From: Leptolyngbyaceae cyanobacterium JSC-12
Lineage (GTDB): Bacteria > Cyanobacteriota > Cyanobacteriia > Leptolyngbyales > Leptolyngbyaceae
Assembly: GCA_000309945.1 (NCBI GenBank)
Contig: CM001633.1
Coordinates: 5,383,174 to 5,447,173, forward strand
Direction: 5' to 3'
Length of the DNA stretch: 64,000 nt
In this document: positions 35,160 through 45,988 of the stretch, piece after piece
How the letters are laid out: each line of letters begins with the position of its first letter
Numbering within the stretch: position 1 is the first letter of the stretch
Position numbers and translations under genes: made by a program
Notes under the pieces: model-generated
The model's database searches: none
What the model saw: only the letters and a program-made list of their open reading frames with translations
What the model was told of the DNA's origin: nothing

Positions 35160-35618
35160 AATGCTACTTCCCCACACCATAAATACTCATACCCTATCTC
35201 AAAAATACTGACTCCCTGACCCAGTATTTTTTTTAAAGCCTAGTGTAATCAAGGTTTGAAGGGATGAGTACATCCTAATGATTTCAATAACTCTGATTCT
35301 GGGGCGATCGCGGCAAGGGTTTTGAGTTGGCTGATATAACGTCCATAACGCCAATCACTCAATCTGCCAAAGCAGAAAACAGATTTGATTTTCTTCACAG
35401 GACAGAGAGTGAAAGGAACGACGCAACTGCACCAAACTCTGATGAACGAAGTCACCATGCTACAGCTACAGCATGTACAACAAGTCTTCTATTGGACTCA
35501 TTAAGGTCTCTAGCCTGCATCGGCAGGTTGTCTGTACCAGGTGACTTCAATCATTTTTTGTAAAATGGCGCGATCGTCTTTCCCCGTGGCGATGTCCACC
35601 CAGCCCTGCCGAAATTCA

Positions 35619-37091
35619 ATGACACCACCAACTTCAGGATTGCTTTCCTCCCCGGCAACTCAGCCAGTTTCGGATATTGTGATTACTAAGAATACGGTGA
35701 CTCAAAAAAAGAGCACCGACAGTTGTGGTTGTAGCAGTAACACAAGTGCGGCACCTAGTTTAGATCAGCGCATGCTTGATCGCATTGCCAAACACCCCTG
35801 CTACAGTGAGGAGGCTCATCATCATTACGCTCGAATGCACGTGGCTGTAGCGCCTGCCTGCAATATTCAATGCAATTACTGCAACCGTAAATATGATTGT
35901 GCCAATGAGAGCCGTCCCGGTGTGGTTAGTGAATTGTTAACGCCAGAAGAAGCCGCGCATAAAGTCTTGGTCATTGCCGGTAAGATTCCTCAAATGACTG
36001 TATTGGGGATTGCGGGACCGGGTGATCCTCTGGCAAACCCAGAAAAAACTTTCCGGACTTTCGAACTGATTGCAGACAAAGCACCCGATATTAAACTGTG
36101 TTTGTCTACCAATGGATTAATGTTGCCGGATTATGTTGATCGCATTAAGGCGTTAAATGTTGATCACGTTACCATTACCATTAATATGGTTGACCCTGAA
36201 ATTGGCACCAAGATTTACCCCTGGGTGCATTACCGCCGCCGTCGCTACAAAGGTTTAGAAGCTGCTCGTATTTTGCATGAACGGCAAATGGAGGGTTTAC
36301 AGGCACTCCGGGAAGCAGACATTCTGTGCAAAGTGAATTCCGTGATGATTCCTGGCATCAATGACGAGCATCTTATAGAAGTTGATCGGGTCATCCGAGA
36401 GAATGGAGCCTTTTTGCATAACATCATGCCGCTAATCTCGGCTCCAGAGCATGGCACCCACTTTGGTTTAACAGGACAGCGTGGTCCTACTCCCAAGGAA
36501 CTGAAAGCTTTGCAAGATGCTTGCGCTGACAGCAACATGAAAATGATGCGCCACTGCCGTCAATGTCGTGCTGATGCAGTTGGATTATTGGGCGAGGATC
36601 GCAGCCAGGAATTTACGAAAGAGAAGTTCATGGAAATGCCAGAACAATACGATCTGGAACTGCGGCGGGAAGTCCACGCGGGCATTGAGAAATTCAAAGA
36701 AGAAATTAAACTGGCTAAGGCAAAAGTCAAGCCAAGTGAACGGATTAAGAACAGTCCTAAGATTCTGGTTGCTGTTGCAACAAAGGGTGGCGGGATTGTG
36801 AACCAGCACTTTGGTCATGCGAAGGAATTCCAGATCTTTGAAGTCGATGCTAACGAAGCCAAGTTTGTGGGACATCGCAAAGTTGATCAATATTGCCAGG
36901 GCGGTTATGGCGAAGATGCCACGCTGGAATATGTGATTAAGGCGATCGCTGACTGTAAGGCAGTGCTGGTTTCCAAGGTTGGTGAATGTCCCAAAGCTGA
37001 ACTGAGAGAAGCTGGACTTCATGTGGTTGAAGCTTACGACGTAATCGAAAAAGTGGCAAGGGAGTTTTACAACGAACACATTTGGAAGTAA
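35619..37091 (+). CDS. nifB: nitrogenase cofactor biosynthesis radical SAM protein NifB
   Basis: About 490 residues from ATG 35619; starts at 35592, 35565 and GTG 35541 are open and none has a clear ribosome-binding site. NifB makes NifB-co, the Fe-S core of FeMo-co. The radical SAM cluster motif is CNIQCNYC near residue 84-91, after the conserved [18 protein letters not shown]-terminal NifX/NafY-like domain follows (about 380-480, with [16 protein letters not shown]). It begins the main rightward operon; fdxN follows 14 bp after. Confidence 0.96.
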   Translation: MTPPTSGLLSSPATQPVSDIVITKNTVTQKKSTDSCGCSSNTSAAPSLDQRMLDRIAKHPCYSEEAHHHYARMHVAVAPACNIQCNYCNRKYDCANESRPGVVSELLTPEEAAHKVLVIAGKIPQMTVLGIAGPGDPLANPEKTFRTFELIADKAPDIKLCLSTNGLMLPDYVDRIKALNVDHVTITINMVDPEIGTKIYPWVHYRRRRYKGLEAARILHERQMEGLQALREADILCKVNSVMIPGINDEHLIEVDRVIRENGAFLHNIMPLISAPEHGTHFGLTGQRGPTPKELKALQDACADSNMKMMRHCRQCRADAVGLLGEDRSQEFTKEKFMEMPEQYDLELRREVHAGIEKFKEEIKLAKAKVKPSERIKNSPKILVAVATKGGGIVNQHFGHAKEFQIFEVDANEAKFVGHRKVDQYCQGGYGEDATLEYVIKAIADCKAVLVSKVGECPKAELREAGLHVVEAYDVIEKVAREFYNEHIWK

Positions 37092-37105
37092 AAGTTGAGG
37101 TTGCT

Positions 37106-37492
37106 ATGACCTACATGATCACAAACCAGTGCATTGAATGTCATCGCTGTGAGTCCATTTGTCCAACTGGAGCTATCACTCGATATGAACATCAAACTCA
37201 AATCAGTTCTGAACGCTGTAACGATTGTGTGGGTCATTACGCTGTACCTCAGTGCTGGGCGGCTTGCCCCACCCAGGGTGGATGTGTTCCCGACCTGGCA
37301 ATTCTCCCTCGATCAATTTCTATACAACGTTCCGATGATTACTGGGAAAAGTGGTTTACAACCTACAACGCGCTTGTCTCGCGGTTAAAAGCAAACTCTC
37401 AGTCTGATTATTGGCAACGTTGGTTTGAGCGCTACTCACAAGCATTATCCAGACAATTACACACTTCTACACTGGTGGGAGTCCATTCATGA
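37106..37492 (+). CDS. fdxN: nif-specific ferredoxin FdxN
   Basis: 128 residues. The bacterial-type two-[4Fe-4S] ferredoxin domain has CIECHRCESICPTGAI at 9-24 and the second cluster CNDCVGHYAVPQCWAACP. FdxN donates electrons for NifB-co synthesis in other diazotrophs. The C-terminal half carries a duplication: SDDYWEKWFTTYNALVSRL is followed about 24 residues on by QSDYWQRWFERYSQALSRQL. ATG 37106 has GAGG before it. Stop overlaps the nifS start by four bases; the gene is not split by an excision element. Confidence 0.94.
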   Translation: MTYMITNQCIECHRCESICPTGAITRYEHQTQISSERCNDCVGHYAVPQCWAACPTQGGCVPDLAILPRSISIQRSDDYWEKWFTTYNALVSRLKANSQSDYWQRWFERYSQALSRQLHTSTLVGVHS

Positions 37493-38694
37493 GTTCAGTC
37501 ATTTATCTTGATAACAATGCTACAACCAAGGTTGATCCAGACGTTTTAGCAGCAATGCTTCCTTACTTAACAGAGTATTATGGCAACCCCTCCTCGATGC
37601 ACAGTTTTGGGGGGCAAGTGGGGAAAGCTCTGAAACAGGCTCGTGCTCAGGTGGCAAGTTTACTGGGGGCAGAAGACTCTGAGATTGTCTTCACGAGTTG
37701 CGGAACAGAAGGAAACAATACAGCAATTCGTGCTGCCTTGGCTGCTCAACCGGATCGCAAGCACTTGATTACAACTCAAGTTGAACATGCGTGTGTACTC
37801 AATTTGTTCAAGCAGTTAGAGAAACAAGGTTATAGTGTCACGTATCTATCAGTCAACCGCAAAGGACAAGTAGATCTGATGGAATTAGAAGCTGCCATGA
37901 CTGGTAATACTGCCTTAGTTTCAATGATGTATGCCAATAATGAAACAGGTACAGTGTTTCCGGTGGAGCAAGCAGGTGCGATCGCCAAAGAATATGGTGC
38001 AGCATTCCATGTGGATGCAGTTCAGGTGGCTGGTAAATTGCCTCTGAATATGAAAATCAGCACCATTGATTTAATGACGATTTCCGGGCACAAACTTCAT
38101 GCTCCTAAAGGCATTGGAGCGCTGTATGTGCGCCGAGGGTTCCGCTTTCGTCCCTTACTCATTGGTGGACACCAGGAGCGGGGAAGACGTGCCGGAACAG
38201 AGAACGTTGCGGGTATTATTGGATTGGGGAAAGCTGCTGAATTGGCACAGGTTCATCTTGCTGATGTTGCAGCCGAGAAAAAACTGCGCGATCGCCTAGA
38301 AAAGGGCATCCTTACTCGCATTCCCAACTGCGAAGTCAATGGCGATCCTAAAAATCGTTTGCCCAATACCACGAATATTGGCTTCAAATACATTGAAGGG
38401 GAAGCAATCCTTCTATCCTTAGATAAATTCGGTGTGTGTGCTTCTTCCGGCTCTGCTTGTACATCTGGATCGCTCGAGCCTTCTCATGTTTTGCGCGCAA
38501 TGGGGCTACCTTACACCACCTTGCATGGTTCTATCCGATTTAGCCTTTCACGATACACGACCGAAGCCGAAATTGATCGCGTCCTGGAACTTCTCCCTCA
38601 AATCATCGAACGTTTACGCGCGATGTCACCTTTCAATAGTGATGACGCTGAGTGGTTACAAGGTAGAGAAGAAGTTATCGCAGCAACAGCGTGA
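37489..38694 (+). CDS. nifS: cysteine desulfurase NifS
   Basis: 401 residues. PLP enzyme giving sulfur to NifU. The PLP-lysine is in MTISGHKLHAPKGIGALY near residue 203, and the catalytic cysteine in CASSGSACTSGSLEPSHV near residue 324. N-terminal IYLDNNATTKVDP is the usual start. ATGA overlap with fdxN. Full length with no missing key residue. Confidence 0.96.
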   Translation: MSSVIYLDNNATTKVDPDVLAAMLPYLTEYYGNPSSMHSFGGQVGKALKQARAQVASLLGAEDSEIVFTSCGTEGNNTAIRAALAAQPDRKHLITTQVEHACVLNLFKQLEKQGYSVTYLSVNRKGQVDLMELEAAMTGNTALVSMMYANNETGTVFPVEQAGAIAKEYGAAFHVDAVQVAGKLPLNMKISTIDLMTISGHKLHAPKGIGALYVRRGFRFRPLLIGGHQERGRRAGTENVAGIIGLGKAAELAQVHLADVAAEKKLRDRLEKGILTRIPNCEVNGDPKNRLPNTTNIGFKYIEGEAILLSLDKFGVCASSGSACTSGSLEPSHVLRAMGLPYTTLHGSIRFSLSRYTTEAEIDRVLELLPQIIERLRAMSPFNSDDAEWLQGREEVIAATA

Positions 38695-38740
38695 TGGAGT
38701 CATCAGATGATTGAGTATGTGAGCTTTGAATTTTGAACTT

Positions 38741-38794
38741 CTGACTCCTCTCCTTCTCCCTTAACTGCCTCTCCCCTCCCCTATCCTTCCTTCA
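38741..38794 (+). other. C/T-rich leader upstream of nifU
   Basis: In the nifS-nifU spacer the coding strand is nearly pure pyrimidine for about 50 bases, broken only by a few A or G, until the CAAGAGA just before the nifU start. Comparable tracts lie before nifD, nifK, the gene at 44270, nifE and hesB. Confidence 0.5.
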
Positions 38795-38806
38795 AGAGAC
38801 ACTGCC

Positions 38807-39688
38807 ATGTGGGACTATACCGAAAAAGTAATGGAACACTTCTATAATCCCCGCAATCAGGGATCAATAGAGGTAACGGATGAACCAGGAATTGCAATTG
38901 TATTTGGCGAAGTAGGTAGTATCGCCTGTGGAGATGCCCTAAGGCTGCATTTAAAGATTGAAATAGAGTCTGACAAAATTCTTGATGCACGCTTTCAGAC
39001 TTTTGGGTGTACTAGCGCGATCGCATCCTCTTCTGCACTTACTGAAATCATCAAAGGGCTAACTTTAGATGAAGCCTTGAATGTTAGCAATCAAGATATT
39101 GCTGAGTTTTTAGGAGGGTTACCAGAAGCAAAAATGCACTGTTCTGTAATGGGACAGGAAGCATTAGAAGCTGCAATCTTTAAATATCGTGGTATCGAAG
39201 TTGAACATCACGAAGAAGATGAAGGTGCACTAGTTTGTTCCTGTTATGGTGTGAGTGATAGCCGCATCCGTCGCATTATTATCGAAAACAATCTAACTAC
39301 GGCTGAACAAGTAACTAGTTATGTAAAAGCAGGTGGTGGATGCGGTTCTTGTCTGGTGGATATTGAAGATATTCTCTTTGCGATTGAGCAAGAAAAAGAA
39401 GCAACGGCTGCTCGTATCACTGCCGAAGTTGGGTTAAATCCTAACCGCCCCCTCACGACCGTTCAAAAAATTGCACTGATCCAGGCTGTTCTGCATGAAG
39501 TTCGCCCTGTACTACTCGCTGATGGCGGTGATGTTGAACTTTATGACATAGAAGGTGATGTCGTGAAGGTAGTGCTCAAAGGTGCCTGTGGTTCCTGTGA
39601 AAGCAGCACTGCCACACTCAAAAATGCGATTGAAGTCCGTATCAAAGAACGAGTTTCACCTAGCCTTGTTGTCGAAGCAGTTGATTGA
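38807..39688 (+). CDS. nifU: Fe-S cluster scaffold NifU
   Basis: 293 residues in the three-domain NifU form. The IscU-like N-terminal part (1-125) has its cysteines in SIACGDALRLHL, FQTFGCTSAI and KMHCSVMG. The central permanent [2Fe-2S] Bfd-like domain has CSCYGVSDSRIRR and GGGCGSC (about 144-184). The C-terminal Nfu domain has KGACGSCESSTAT near 264. It builds clusters for nitrogenase with sulfur from NifS. No element interrupts it. Confidence 0.96.
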   Translation: MWDYTEKVMEHFYNPRNQGSIEVTDEPGIAIVFGEVGSIACGDALRLHLKIEIESDKILDARFQTFGCTSAIASSSALTEIIKGLTLDEALNVSNQDIAEFLGGLPEAKMHCSVMGQEALEAAIFKYRGIEVEHHEEDEGALVCSCYGVSDSRIRRIIIENNLTTAEQVTSYVKAGGGCGSCLVDIEDILFAIEQEKEATAARITAEVGLNPNRPLTTVQKIALIQAVLHEVRPVLLADGGDVELYDIEGDVVKVVLKGACGSCESSTATLKNAIEVRIKERVSPSLVVEAVD

Positions 39689-40958
<1,270 letters not shown>

Positions 40959-41061
40959 TAAGTGAAAGGGGGATGGAGTAATACGGTTTTCTCCATTCCC
41001 TTACTCCTTCACCCCTTCACCCACTGACTCCCTACTCATCTATCTCTCAGAGAGGCAGACT

Positions 41062-42537
41062 ATGACACCTCCCGAATTAGCGGCTCTTGAAGAAAACCCA
41101 GTCGCTACGAAGAAAGAACTGATTAAAGAAGTCCTGGAAGCATATCCCGATAAAGCTAAGAAAAAGCGGGAAAAGCATCTAAATGTTTACGAAGAAGGCA
41201 AATCTGATTGCGGCGTTAAGTCGAACATCAAATCTGTCCCCGGTTCAATGACTACTCGCGGTTGTGCTTATGCTGGTTCTAAAGGCGTAGTCTGGGGTCC
41301 TATCAAAGATATGATTCATATTAGTCATGGTCCAGTCGGCTGTGGCTACTATTCCTGGTCTGGTCGCCGTAACTATTACATCGGTACCACTGGGATTGAT
41401 TCCTTTGGCACCATGCAATTTACCTCTGACTTCCAAGAACGTGACATTGTGTTTGGAGGAGACAAAAAACTCGCCAAACTCATTACTGAACTGGAAGAAC
41501 TTTTCCCGCTCAACCGCGGAATTTCAATTCAATCAGAATGTCCGATTGGATTGATTGGAGATGATATTGAAGCCGTTGCTAAAAAAGCCACAAAAGAGAT
41601 CGGTAAAACGGTTGTTCCTGTTCGTTGTGAAGGCTTCCGGGGCGTCTCCCAATCGCTCGGACACCACATTGCTAATGACTCTGTTCGCGACTGGGTTTTC
41701 CCTCAATATGACAAAGCTAAGAAAGAGGGAAAAGTTCCTGAAGGTACTCCTTACGATGTTGCCATTATTGGTGACTACAACATTGGTGGAGATGCTTGGT
41801 CAAGTCGCATCTTACTAGAGGAAATTGGCTTGCGAGTTGTGGCTCAATGGTCAGGAGATGGCACTCTGCACGAAATGGTGAACACACCCTCGGTGAAACT
41901 GAACCTGGTTCACTGCTATCGCTCAATGAACTACATTTCCCGCCATATGGAAGAAGCCTATGGGATTCCGTGGTTGGAGTACAACTTCTTCGGACCTACT
42001 CAAATCGCAAAATCATTGAGAGCGATCGCAGCGAAATTTGATGAAACCATCCAGGCAAAAGCGGAAGCCGTGATTGCCAAATACGAAGCTCAAACTCAGG
42101 CAGTGATTGCCAAATATCGTCCTCGCCTAGAAGGTAAAACAGTTGCCCTAATGGTGGGTGGTCTGCGTCCTCGCCACGTTGTCCCAGCCTTTCATGATTT
42201 GGGAATGCGTTTGGTTGGCACAGGATATGAATTTGGGCACAACGATGACTACAAACGTACCACTCACTACATTGAAAACGGCACCTTAATCTATGATGAC
42301 GTTTCTGCGTATGAGTTTGAGGAGTTTATCAAGGAATTGAAGCCTGACTTGGTCGCTTCCGGCATCAAAGAGAAGTACGTTTTCCAAAAAATGGCACTTC
42401 CTTTCCGTCAAATGCACTCCTGGGATTACTCCGGTCCTTACCATGGTTACGATGGATTTGCCATCTTTGCCCGTGACATGGATCTTGCCCTCAACAGCCC
42501 AACCTGGAGCTTGATCGGCGCACCCTGGAATGAATAG
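41062..42537 (+). CDS. nifD: nitrogenase MoFe protein alpha chain NifD
   Basis: 491 residues. P-cluster cysteines are in [24 protein letters not shown] and [11 protein letters not shown]. The FeMo-co cysteine is in [16 protein letters not shown], and the FeMo-co histidine in [17 protein letters not shown]. The gene is uninterrupted, so no nifD excision element is present. The stop codon is followed at once by a perfect 34-bp palindrome. It starts after a C/T-rich leader. Confidence 0.98.
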   Translation: MTPPELAALEENPVATKKELIKEVLEAYPDKAKKKREKHLNVYEEGKSDCGVKSNIKSVPGSMTTRGCAYAGSKGVVWGPIKDMIHISHGPVGCGYYSWSGRRNYYIGTTGIDSFGTMQFTSDFQERDIVFGGDKKLAKLITELEELFPLNRGISIQSECPIGLIGDDIEAVAKKATKEIGKTVVPVRCEGFRGVSQSLGHHIANDSVRDWVFPQYDKAKKEGKVPEGTPYDVAIIGDYNIGGDAWSSRILLEEIGLRVVAQWSGDGTLHEMVNTPSVKLNLVHCYRSMNYISRHMEEAYGIPWLEYNFFGPTQIAKSLRAIAAKFDETIQAKAEAVIAKYEAQTQAVIAKYRPRLEGKTVALMVGGLRPRHVVPAFHDLGMRLVGTGYEFGHNDDYKRTTHYIENGTLIYDDVSAYEFEEFIKELKPDLVASGIKEKYVFQKMALPFRQMHSWDYSGPYHGYDGFAIFARDMDLALNSPTWSLIGAPWNE

Positions 42538-42571
42538 TTGTGAATGAGACGCGATCGCGTCTCATTCACAA
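42538..42571. repeat. perfect 34-bp palindrome between nifD and nifK, centred on HIP1
   Basis: The left arm TTGTGAATGAGACGCGA is followed without gap by its exact reverse complement. The centre is GCGATCGC. It starts on the base after the nifD stop. As RNA it forms a 15-16 bp hairpin with a minimal loop. No U tract follows, so a terminator is less likely than a stability or processing element setting the nifD:nifK ratio. Confidence 0.9.
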
Positions 42572-42620
42572 TCCAACTTCCTACTCTCTTAAACTCCCCC
42601 CTTCACTGAGGAGAAAACTC

Positions 42621-44159
42621 ATGGCTCAGAATAACGTAGACAGAATTAAGGATCACGCAGAACTATTCCACCAGGATGAATATCAAGAACTCTTTGCAGC
42701 CAAGAAAGAGTTTGAAGGTGGGCACAGCCCCGAAGTCGTCGCTAAAGCGGCTGAATGGACAAAAACCTGGGAATATCGAGAAAAGAACTTTGCCCGTGAA
42801 GCCTTGACCGTGAATCCGGCAAAAGCTTGCCAACCATTAGGTGCAATTCTAGCAGCAGTCGGATTTGAAGGCACATTGCCTTTTGTTCATGGTTCTCAAG
42901 GGTGCGTTGCCTACTTCCGCAGTCACTTTACCCGACACTTCAAAGAGCCGTTCTCTGCCGTATCCTCCTCAATGACAGAAGATGCAGCCGTATTCGGTGG
43001 TTTGAAGAACATGGTTGAAGGTTTGGCAAACAGCTACGCTCTGTACAAACCTAAAATGATCGCCGTTTGCACTACCTGCATGGCAGAGGTGATTGGAGAT
43101 GATCTGCAAGCCTTCATTCGCACCTCCAAAGATGAAGGCTCAGTTCCTCAAGACTTTCCTGTTCCCTACGCCCACACTCCTAGCTTTGTCGGGTCTCACA
43201 TTACAGGCTACGACAACATGATGAAGGGGATTCTCAATACCCTGACCGAAGGAAAGAAGCAGGAAACGACTAACGGCAAGATCAACTTTATCCCTGGATT
43301 TGAAACCTACATTGGCAATTTGCGGGAAATCAAGCGCATTGCTAATCTGATGGGTGTTGATTACACCTTATTGGCTGATAACTCCGAATACCTGGATTCT
43401 CCCAACAACGGTGAATACAACATGTACCCTGGTGGTACACCATTAGAAGAAGCAGCTGATTCTATTAACGCAGAAGCCACGATCGCATTCCAGGCATATT
43501 CCACAATCAAAACTCGTGAATACATCGAGAAAGAGTGGGGACAAAAAACCTATGTAAATCGCCCCGTTGGTATTCGCGGCACCGATGAGTTCTTAATGAA
43601 ATTGTCTGCATTAACAGGCAAGCCCATTCCCAAAGAGCTAGAAGAAGAACGGGGTCGCGCAGTCGATGCATTGACAGACTCTCAAGCTTGGTTGCATGGG
43701 AAAAAGGTTGCTTACTATGGCGATCCTGATTTAGTGATTGGTTTAACCCAATTCTTGTTAGAAGTGGGTGCTGAACCTGTTCATATCGTTGTGACCAACA
43801 GCAACGAAGAGTTTGAAGCAGAACTGCGAGCATTGCTTGATTCCAGCCCCTTCGGTGCCAATGCCACAATTTGGGGTGGCAAAGACCTGTGGCACATGCG
43901 TTCCTTACTGTTCACAGAACCCGTTGACTTCTTCATCGGCAACTCCTACGGTAAATACCTGTGGCGTGACACCCACACCCCCATCGTGCGGATTGGCTAT
44001 CCTATCTTTGATCGCCATCACCTGCACCGCTACGCTACCTACGGTTATCAGGGGACGATCAACATCTTGAATTGGGTCGTGAACACGATTCTAGATGAAC
44101 TCGATCGCAACACAATTATTCCTGCCAAAACTGACATCTCCTACGACCTGATTCGCTAA
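42621..44159 (+). CDS. nifK: nitrogenase MoFe protein beta chain NifK
   Basis: 512 residues from ATG 42621, which has GAGGAG upstream; the frame is open back to GTG 42540 through the palindrome, but those codons are not NifK-like. P-cluster cysteines: [12 protein letters not shown] near 66-78, [18 protein letters not shown] near 94-111 and [12 protein letters not shown] near 153-164. Forms the alpha2-beta2 MoFe protein with NifD. The 83-base spacer carries the palindrome and a C/T-rich tract. Confidence 0.98.
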   Translation: MAQNNVDRIKDHAELFHQDEYQELFAAKKEFEGGHSPEVVAKAAEWTKTWEYREKNFAREALTVNPAKACQPLGAILAAVGFEGTLPFVHGSQGCVAYFRSHFTRHFKEPFSAVSSSMTEDAAVFGGLKNMVEGLANSYALYKPKMIAVCTTCMAEVIGDDLQAFIRTSKDEGSVPQDFPVPYAHTPSFVGSHITGYDNMMKGILNTLTEGKKQETTNGKINFIPGFETYIGNLREIKRIANLMGVDYTLLADNSEYLDSPNNGEYNMYPGGTPLEEAADSINAEATIAFQAYSTIKTREYIEKEWGQKTYVNRPVGIRGTDEFLMKLSALTGKPIPKELEEERGRAVDALTDSQAWLHGKKVAYYGDPDLVIGLTQFLLEVGAEPVHIVVTNSNEEFEAELRALLDSSPFGANATIWGGKDLWHMRSLLFTEPVDFFIGNSYGKYLWRDTHTPIVRIGYPIFDRHHLHRYATYGYQGTINILNWVVNTILDELDRNTIIPAKTDISYDLIR

Positions 44160-44180
44160 TCTCCCTTCCCTCATCCATCT

Positions 44181-44243
44181 GGGCAAAGCATTTAGCAATT
44201 CAACAGCTTGATTTCACTCAAAATTTACCTAAATGCTTTGCCC
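44181..44243. repeat. inverted repeat downstream of nifK
   Basis: GGGCAAAGCATTTA (44181-44194) is the exact reverse complement of TAAATGCTTTGCCC (44230-44243), a 14-bp stem around a 35-base loop. The motif belongs to a hairpin type scattered in many cyanobacterial genomes. C/T-rich sequence flanks it on both sides. It may protect the 3' end of nifHDK mRNA. Confidence 0.8.
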
Positions 44244-44269
44244 CTACCTTACTCCCCATCTTCCAAGCT

Positions 44270-44575
44270 ATGACGACCTTTACCCCCAACACCGAATCCC
44301 CACGAGGGCAACCCCATATCGATCTCCTCGCACCACTCCGATATTGGCTAAACCACATTGAAATTCGTGACGCTAAACTGGCTCATTGGTTATGCCGTCT
44401 AATTCCCTGCACCTGTCCGTTTGAACGAGATATCACCTTATTCAATCGCACCTTCCACATCCCACCCCTGTGCAAACTCAACCCGCTGTATAACGAAGTT
44501 GTGTCACTCCGCCTCCGCGCCCTCAGCTATCTCTCTGATGATTGTGGCATTGATGTCACAGACTACATCTGCTAA
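44270..44575 (+). CDS. Mo-dependent nitrogenase C-terminal family protein
   Basis: 101 residues. The Mo-nitro_C (PF06967) pattern is seen: LLAPLRYWLNHIEIRDAKLA, HWLCRLIPCTCPFERDI and the C-terminal KLNPLYNEVVSLRLRALSYL. The cysteines in CRLIPCTC may bind metal. Found near nifK in many cyanobacteria; the function is unknown. It lies between nifK and nifE in the same direction. Confidence 0.85.
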   Translation: MTTFTPNTESPRGQPHIDLLAPLRYWLNHIEIRDAKLAHWLCRLIPCTCPFERDITLFNRTFHIPPLCKLNPLYNEVVSLRLRALSYLSDDCGIDVTDYIC

Positions 44576-44608
44576 CTTTTTCCTCCCGCCCTCCTACTGC
44601 TTCCTCCT

Positions 44609-45988
44609 ATGAAACTCACCCAGGGTAAAATCAACGAACTCTTGAGCGAGTCTGCTTGTGAACACAATCACAAAAAAGAAGGTAAAGGTAAAAATAAATC
44701 CTGCACTCAGGTTGCTCAGCCCGGAGCAGCTCAGGGTGGATGTGCCTTTGATGGAGCCATGATCGCCCTGGTGCCGATTACGGATGCAGCTCACTTGGTC
44801 CATGGTCCGATCGCCTGTGCTGGAAATTCTTGGGGGAGTCGAGGTAGTCTATCCTCCGGTTCCATGCTCTACAAAATGGGATTCACCACAGACCTGACTG
44901 AAAATGAAGTCATCTTTGGCGGTGAGAAAAAGCTCTACAAAGCAATTTTAGAAGTCAAAGAACGATATAATCCCTCAGCGGTGTTTGTCTACTCCACCTG
45001 CGTTACCGCACTCATTGGTGATGATTTAGATGCCGTATGCCAAAAAGCGGCTGAGAAAACAGGAGTGCCTGTTATCCCTGTAAATTCTCCAGGATTCATT
45101 GGTAGTAAGAATCTGGGCAACCGCGTTGGAGGCGAGAGCCTGCTTGAATACGTTGTAGGTACACGCGAACCCGCTTACACCACTCCTTACGACATTAATC
45201 TGATTGGGGAATACAACATTGCAGGTGAACTGTGGGGCGTATTGCCACTCTTCGAGAAACTAGGTATTCGAGTGTTGGCTCAAATCACTGGCGACGGACG
45301 CTACGAAGACATTGCCTGTTCTCATCGTGCCAAACTCAACGTCATGATTTGCTCAAAAGCATTAATCAACATGGCACGTAAAATGGAGGAAAAATATGGC
45401 ATTCCCTATATTGAGGAATCTTTCTATGGCATCGCAGATATGAATCGTTGTTTGCGCAATATTGCTGCCAAGATTGGAGATGCTGATTTACAACAGCGAG
45501 TTGAGCAATTAATCACCGAAGAAACACTCAAACTTGATAATGCTCTTGCACCTTATCGAGAACGATTGAAAGGAAAGCGAGTTGTTTTATACACAGGCGG
45601 TGTAAAAAGTTGGTCTATCATCTCGGCTGCTAAAGATTTAGGGATGGAAGTGTGCGCAACCAGCACTAAAAAAAGTACTGAAGAAGATAAGGCTCGAATT
45701 AAAGAACTGCTCGGCAAAGATGGCATTATGCTCGAAAAAGGTAATGCTCAAGAATTACTTAAAGTCATTGCTCAGACTAAAGCCGATATGCTAATTGCAG
45801 GTGGACGTAACCAATACACCGCTCTCAAAGCCAAGATTCCATTTCTCGACATTAACCAGGAACGTCATCATCCCTATGCTGGCTATGTTGGCATGGTGGA
45901 AATGGCACGCGAACTGGAAGAAGCCCTTTACAGCCCAGTTTGGGCACAGGTTCGGAAGCCTGCCCCATGGGATACGGAGGTAATTTAA
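44609..45988 (+). CDS. nifE: nitrogenase cofactor scaffold NifE
   Basis: 459 residues. NifD-like scaffold subunit on which NifB-co is matured to FeMo-co. Conserved cysteines occur in [22 protein letters not shown] and [17 protein letters not shown]. The ATG follows a C/T stretch ending TTCCTCCT, with no purine-rich ribosome-binding site, unusual for this operon. Stop and nifN start overlap by one base (TAATG). Confidence 0.96.
   Translation: MKLTQGKINELLSESACEHNHKKEGKGKNKSCTQVAQPGAAQGGCAFDGAMIALVPITDAAHLVHGPIACAGNSWGSRGSLSSGSMLYKMGFTTDLTENEVIFGGEKKLYKAILEVKERYNPSAVFVYSTCVTALIGDDLDAVCQKAAEKTGVPVIPVNSPGFIGSKNLGNRVGGESLLEYVVGTREPAYTTPYDINLIGEYNIAGELWGVLPLFEKLGIRVLAQITGDGRYEDIACSHRAKLNVMICSKALINMARKMEEKYGIPYIEESFYGIADMNRCLRNIAAKIGDADLQQRVEQLITEETLKLDNALAPYRERLKGKRVVLYTGGVKSWSIISAAKDLGMEVCATSTKKSTEEDKARIKELLGKDGIMLEKGNAQELLKVIAQTKADMLIAGGRNQYTALKAKIPFLDINQERHHPYAGYVGMVEMARELEEALYSPVWAQVRKPAPWDTEVI

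Larger units (their letters stand above)
34557..35618. promoter_or_regulatory. divergent nifP-nifB control region with TGAGTA motif array
   Basis: About 1.06 kb without a convincing gene between two nif operons pointing apart. It contains many copies of TGAGTA(C/T) or close variants on both strands, at about 34660, 34720, 34774, 34832, 34848, 35078, 35149, 35184 and 35265. Two longer copies read GTTGAGTACAGC. In L. boryana, CnfR acts on cis-elements in the same nifB-nifP spacer; that these repeats are the same elements is inferred. Long AT-rich tracts flank the motifs. Confidence 0.7.

Noticed and set aside
35249-35458. 69-codon minus-strand ORF in the nifP-nifB spacer
   Set aside because: No ribosome-binding site or family similarity, and it overlaps the motif array; probably chance.
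38711-38719. TTGAGTATG between nifS and nifU as a CnfR-type site
   Set aside because: An isolated copy directly after nifS without the longer core; not convincing as a promoter element.
42540-42620. Upstream extension of nifK through the palindrome
   Set aside because: The added residues are not NifK-like, and ATG 42621 has a strong ribosome-binding site.
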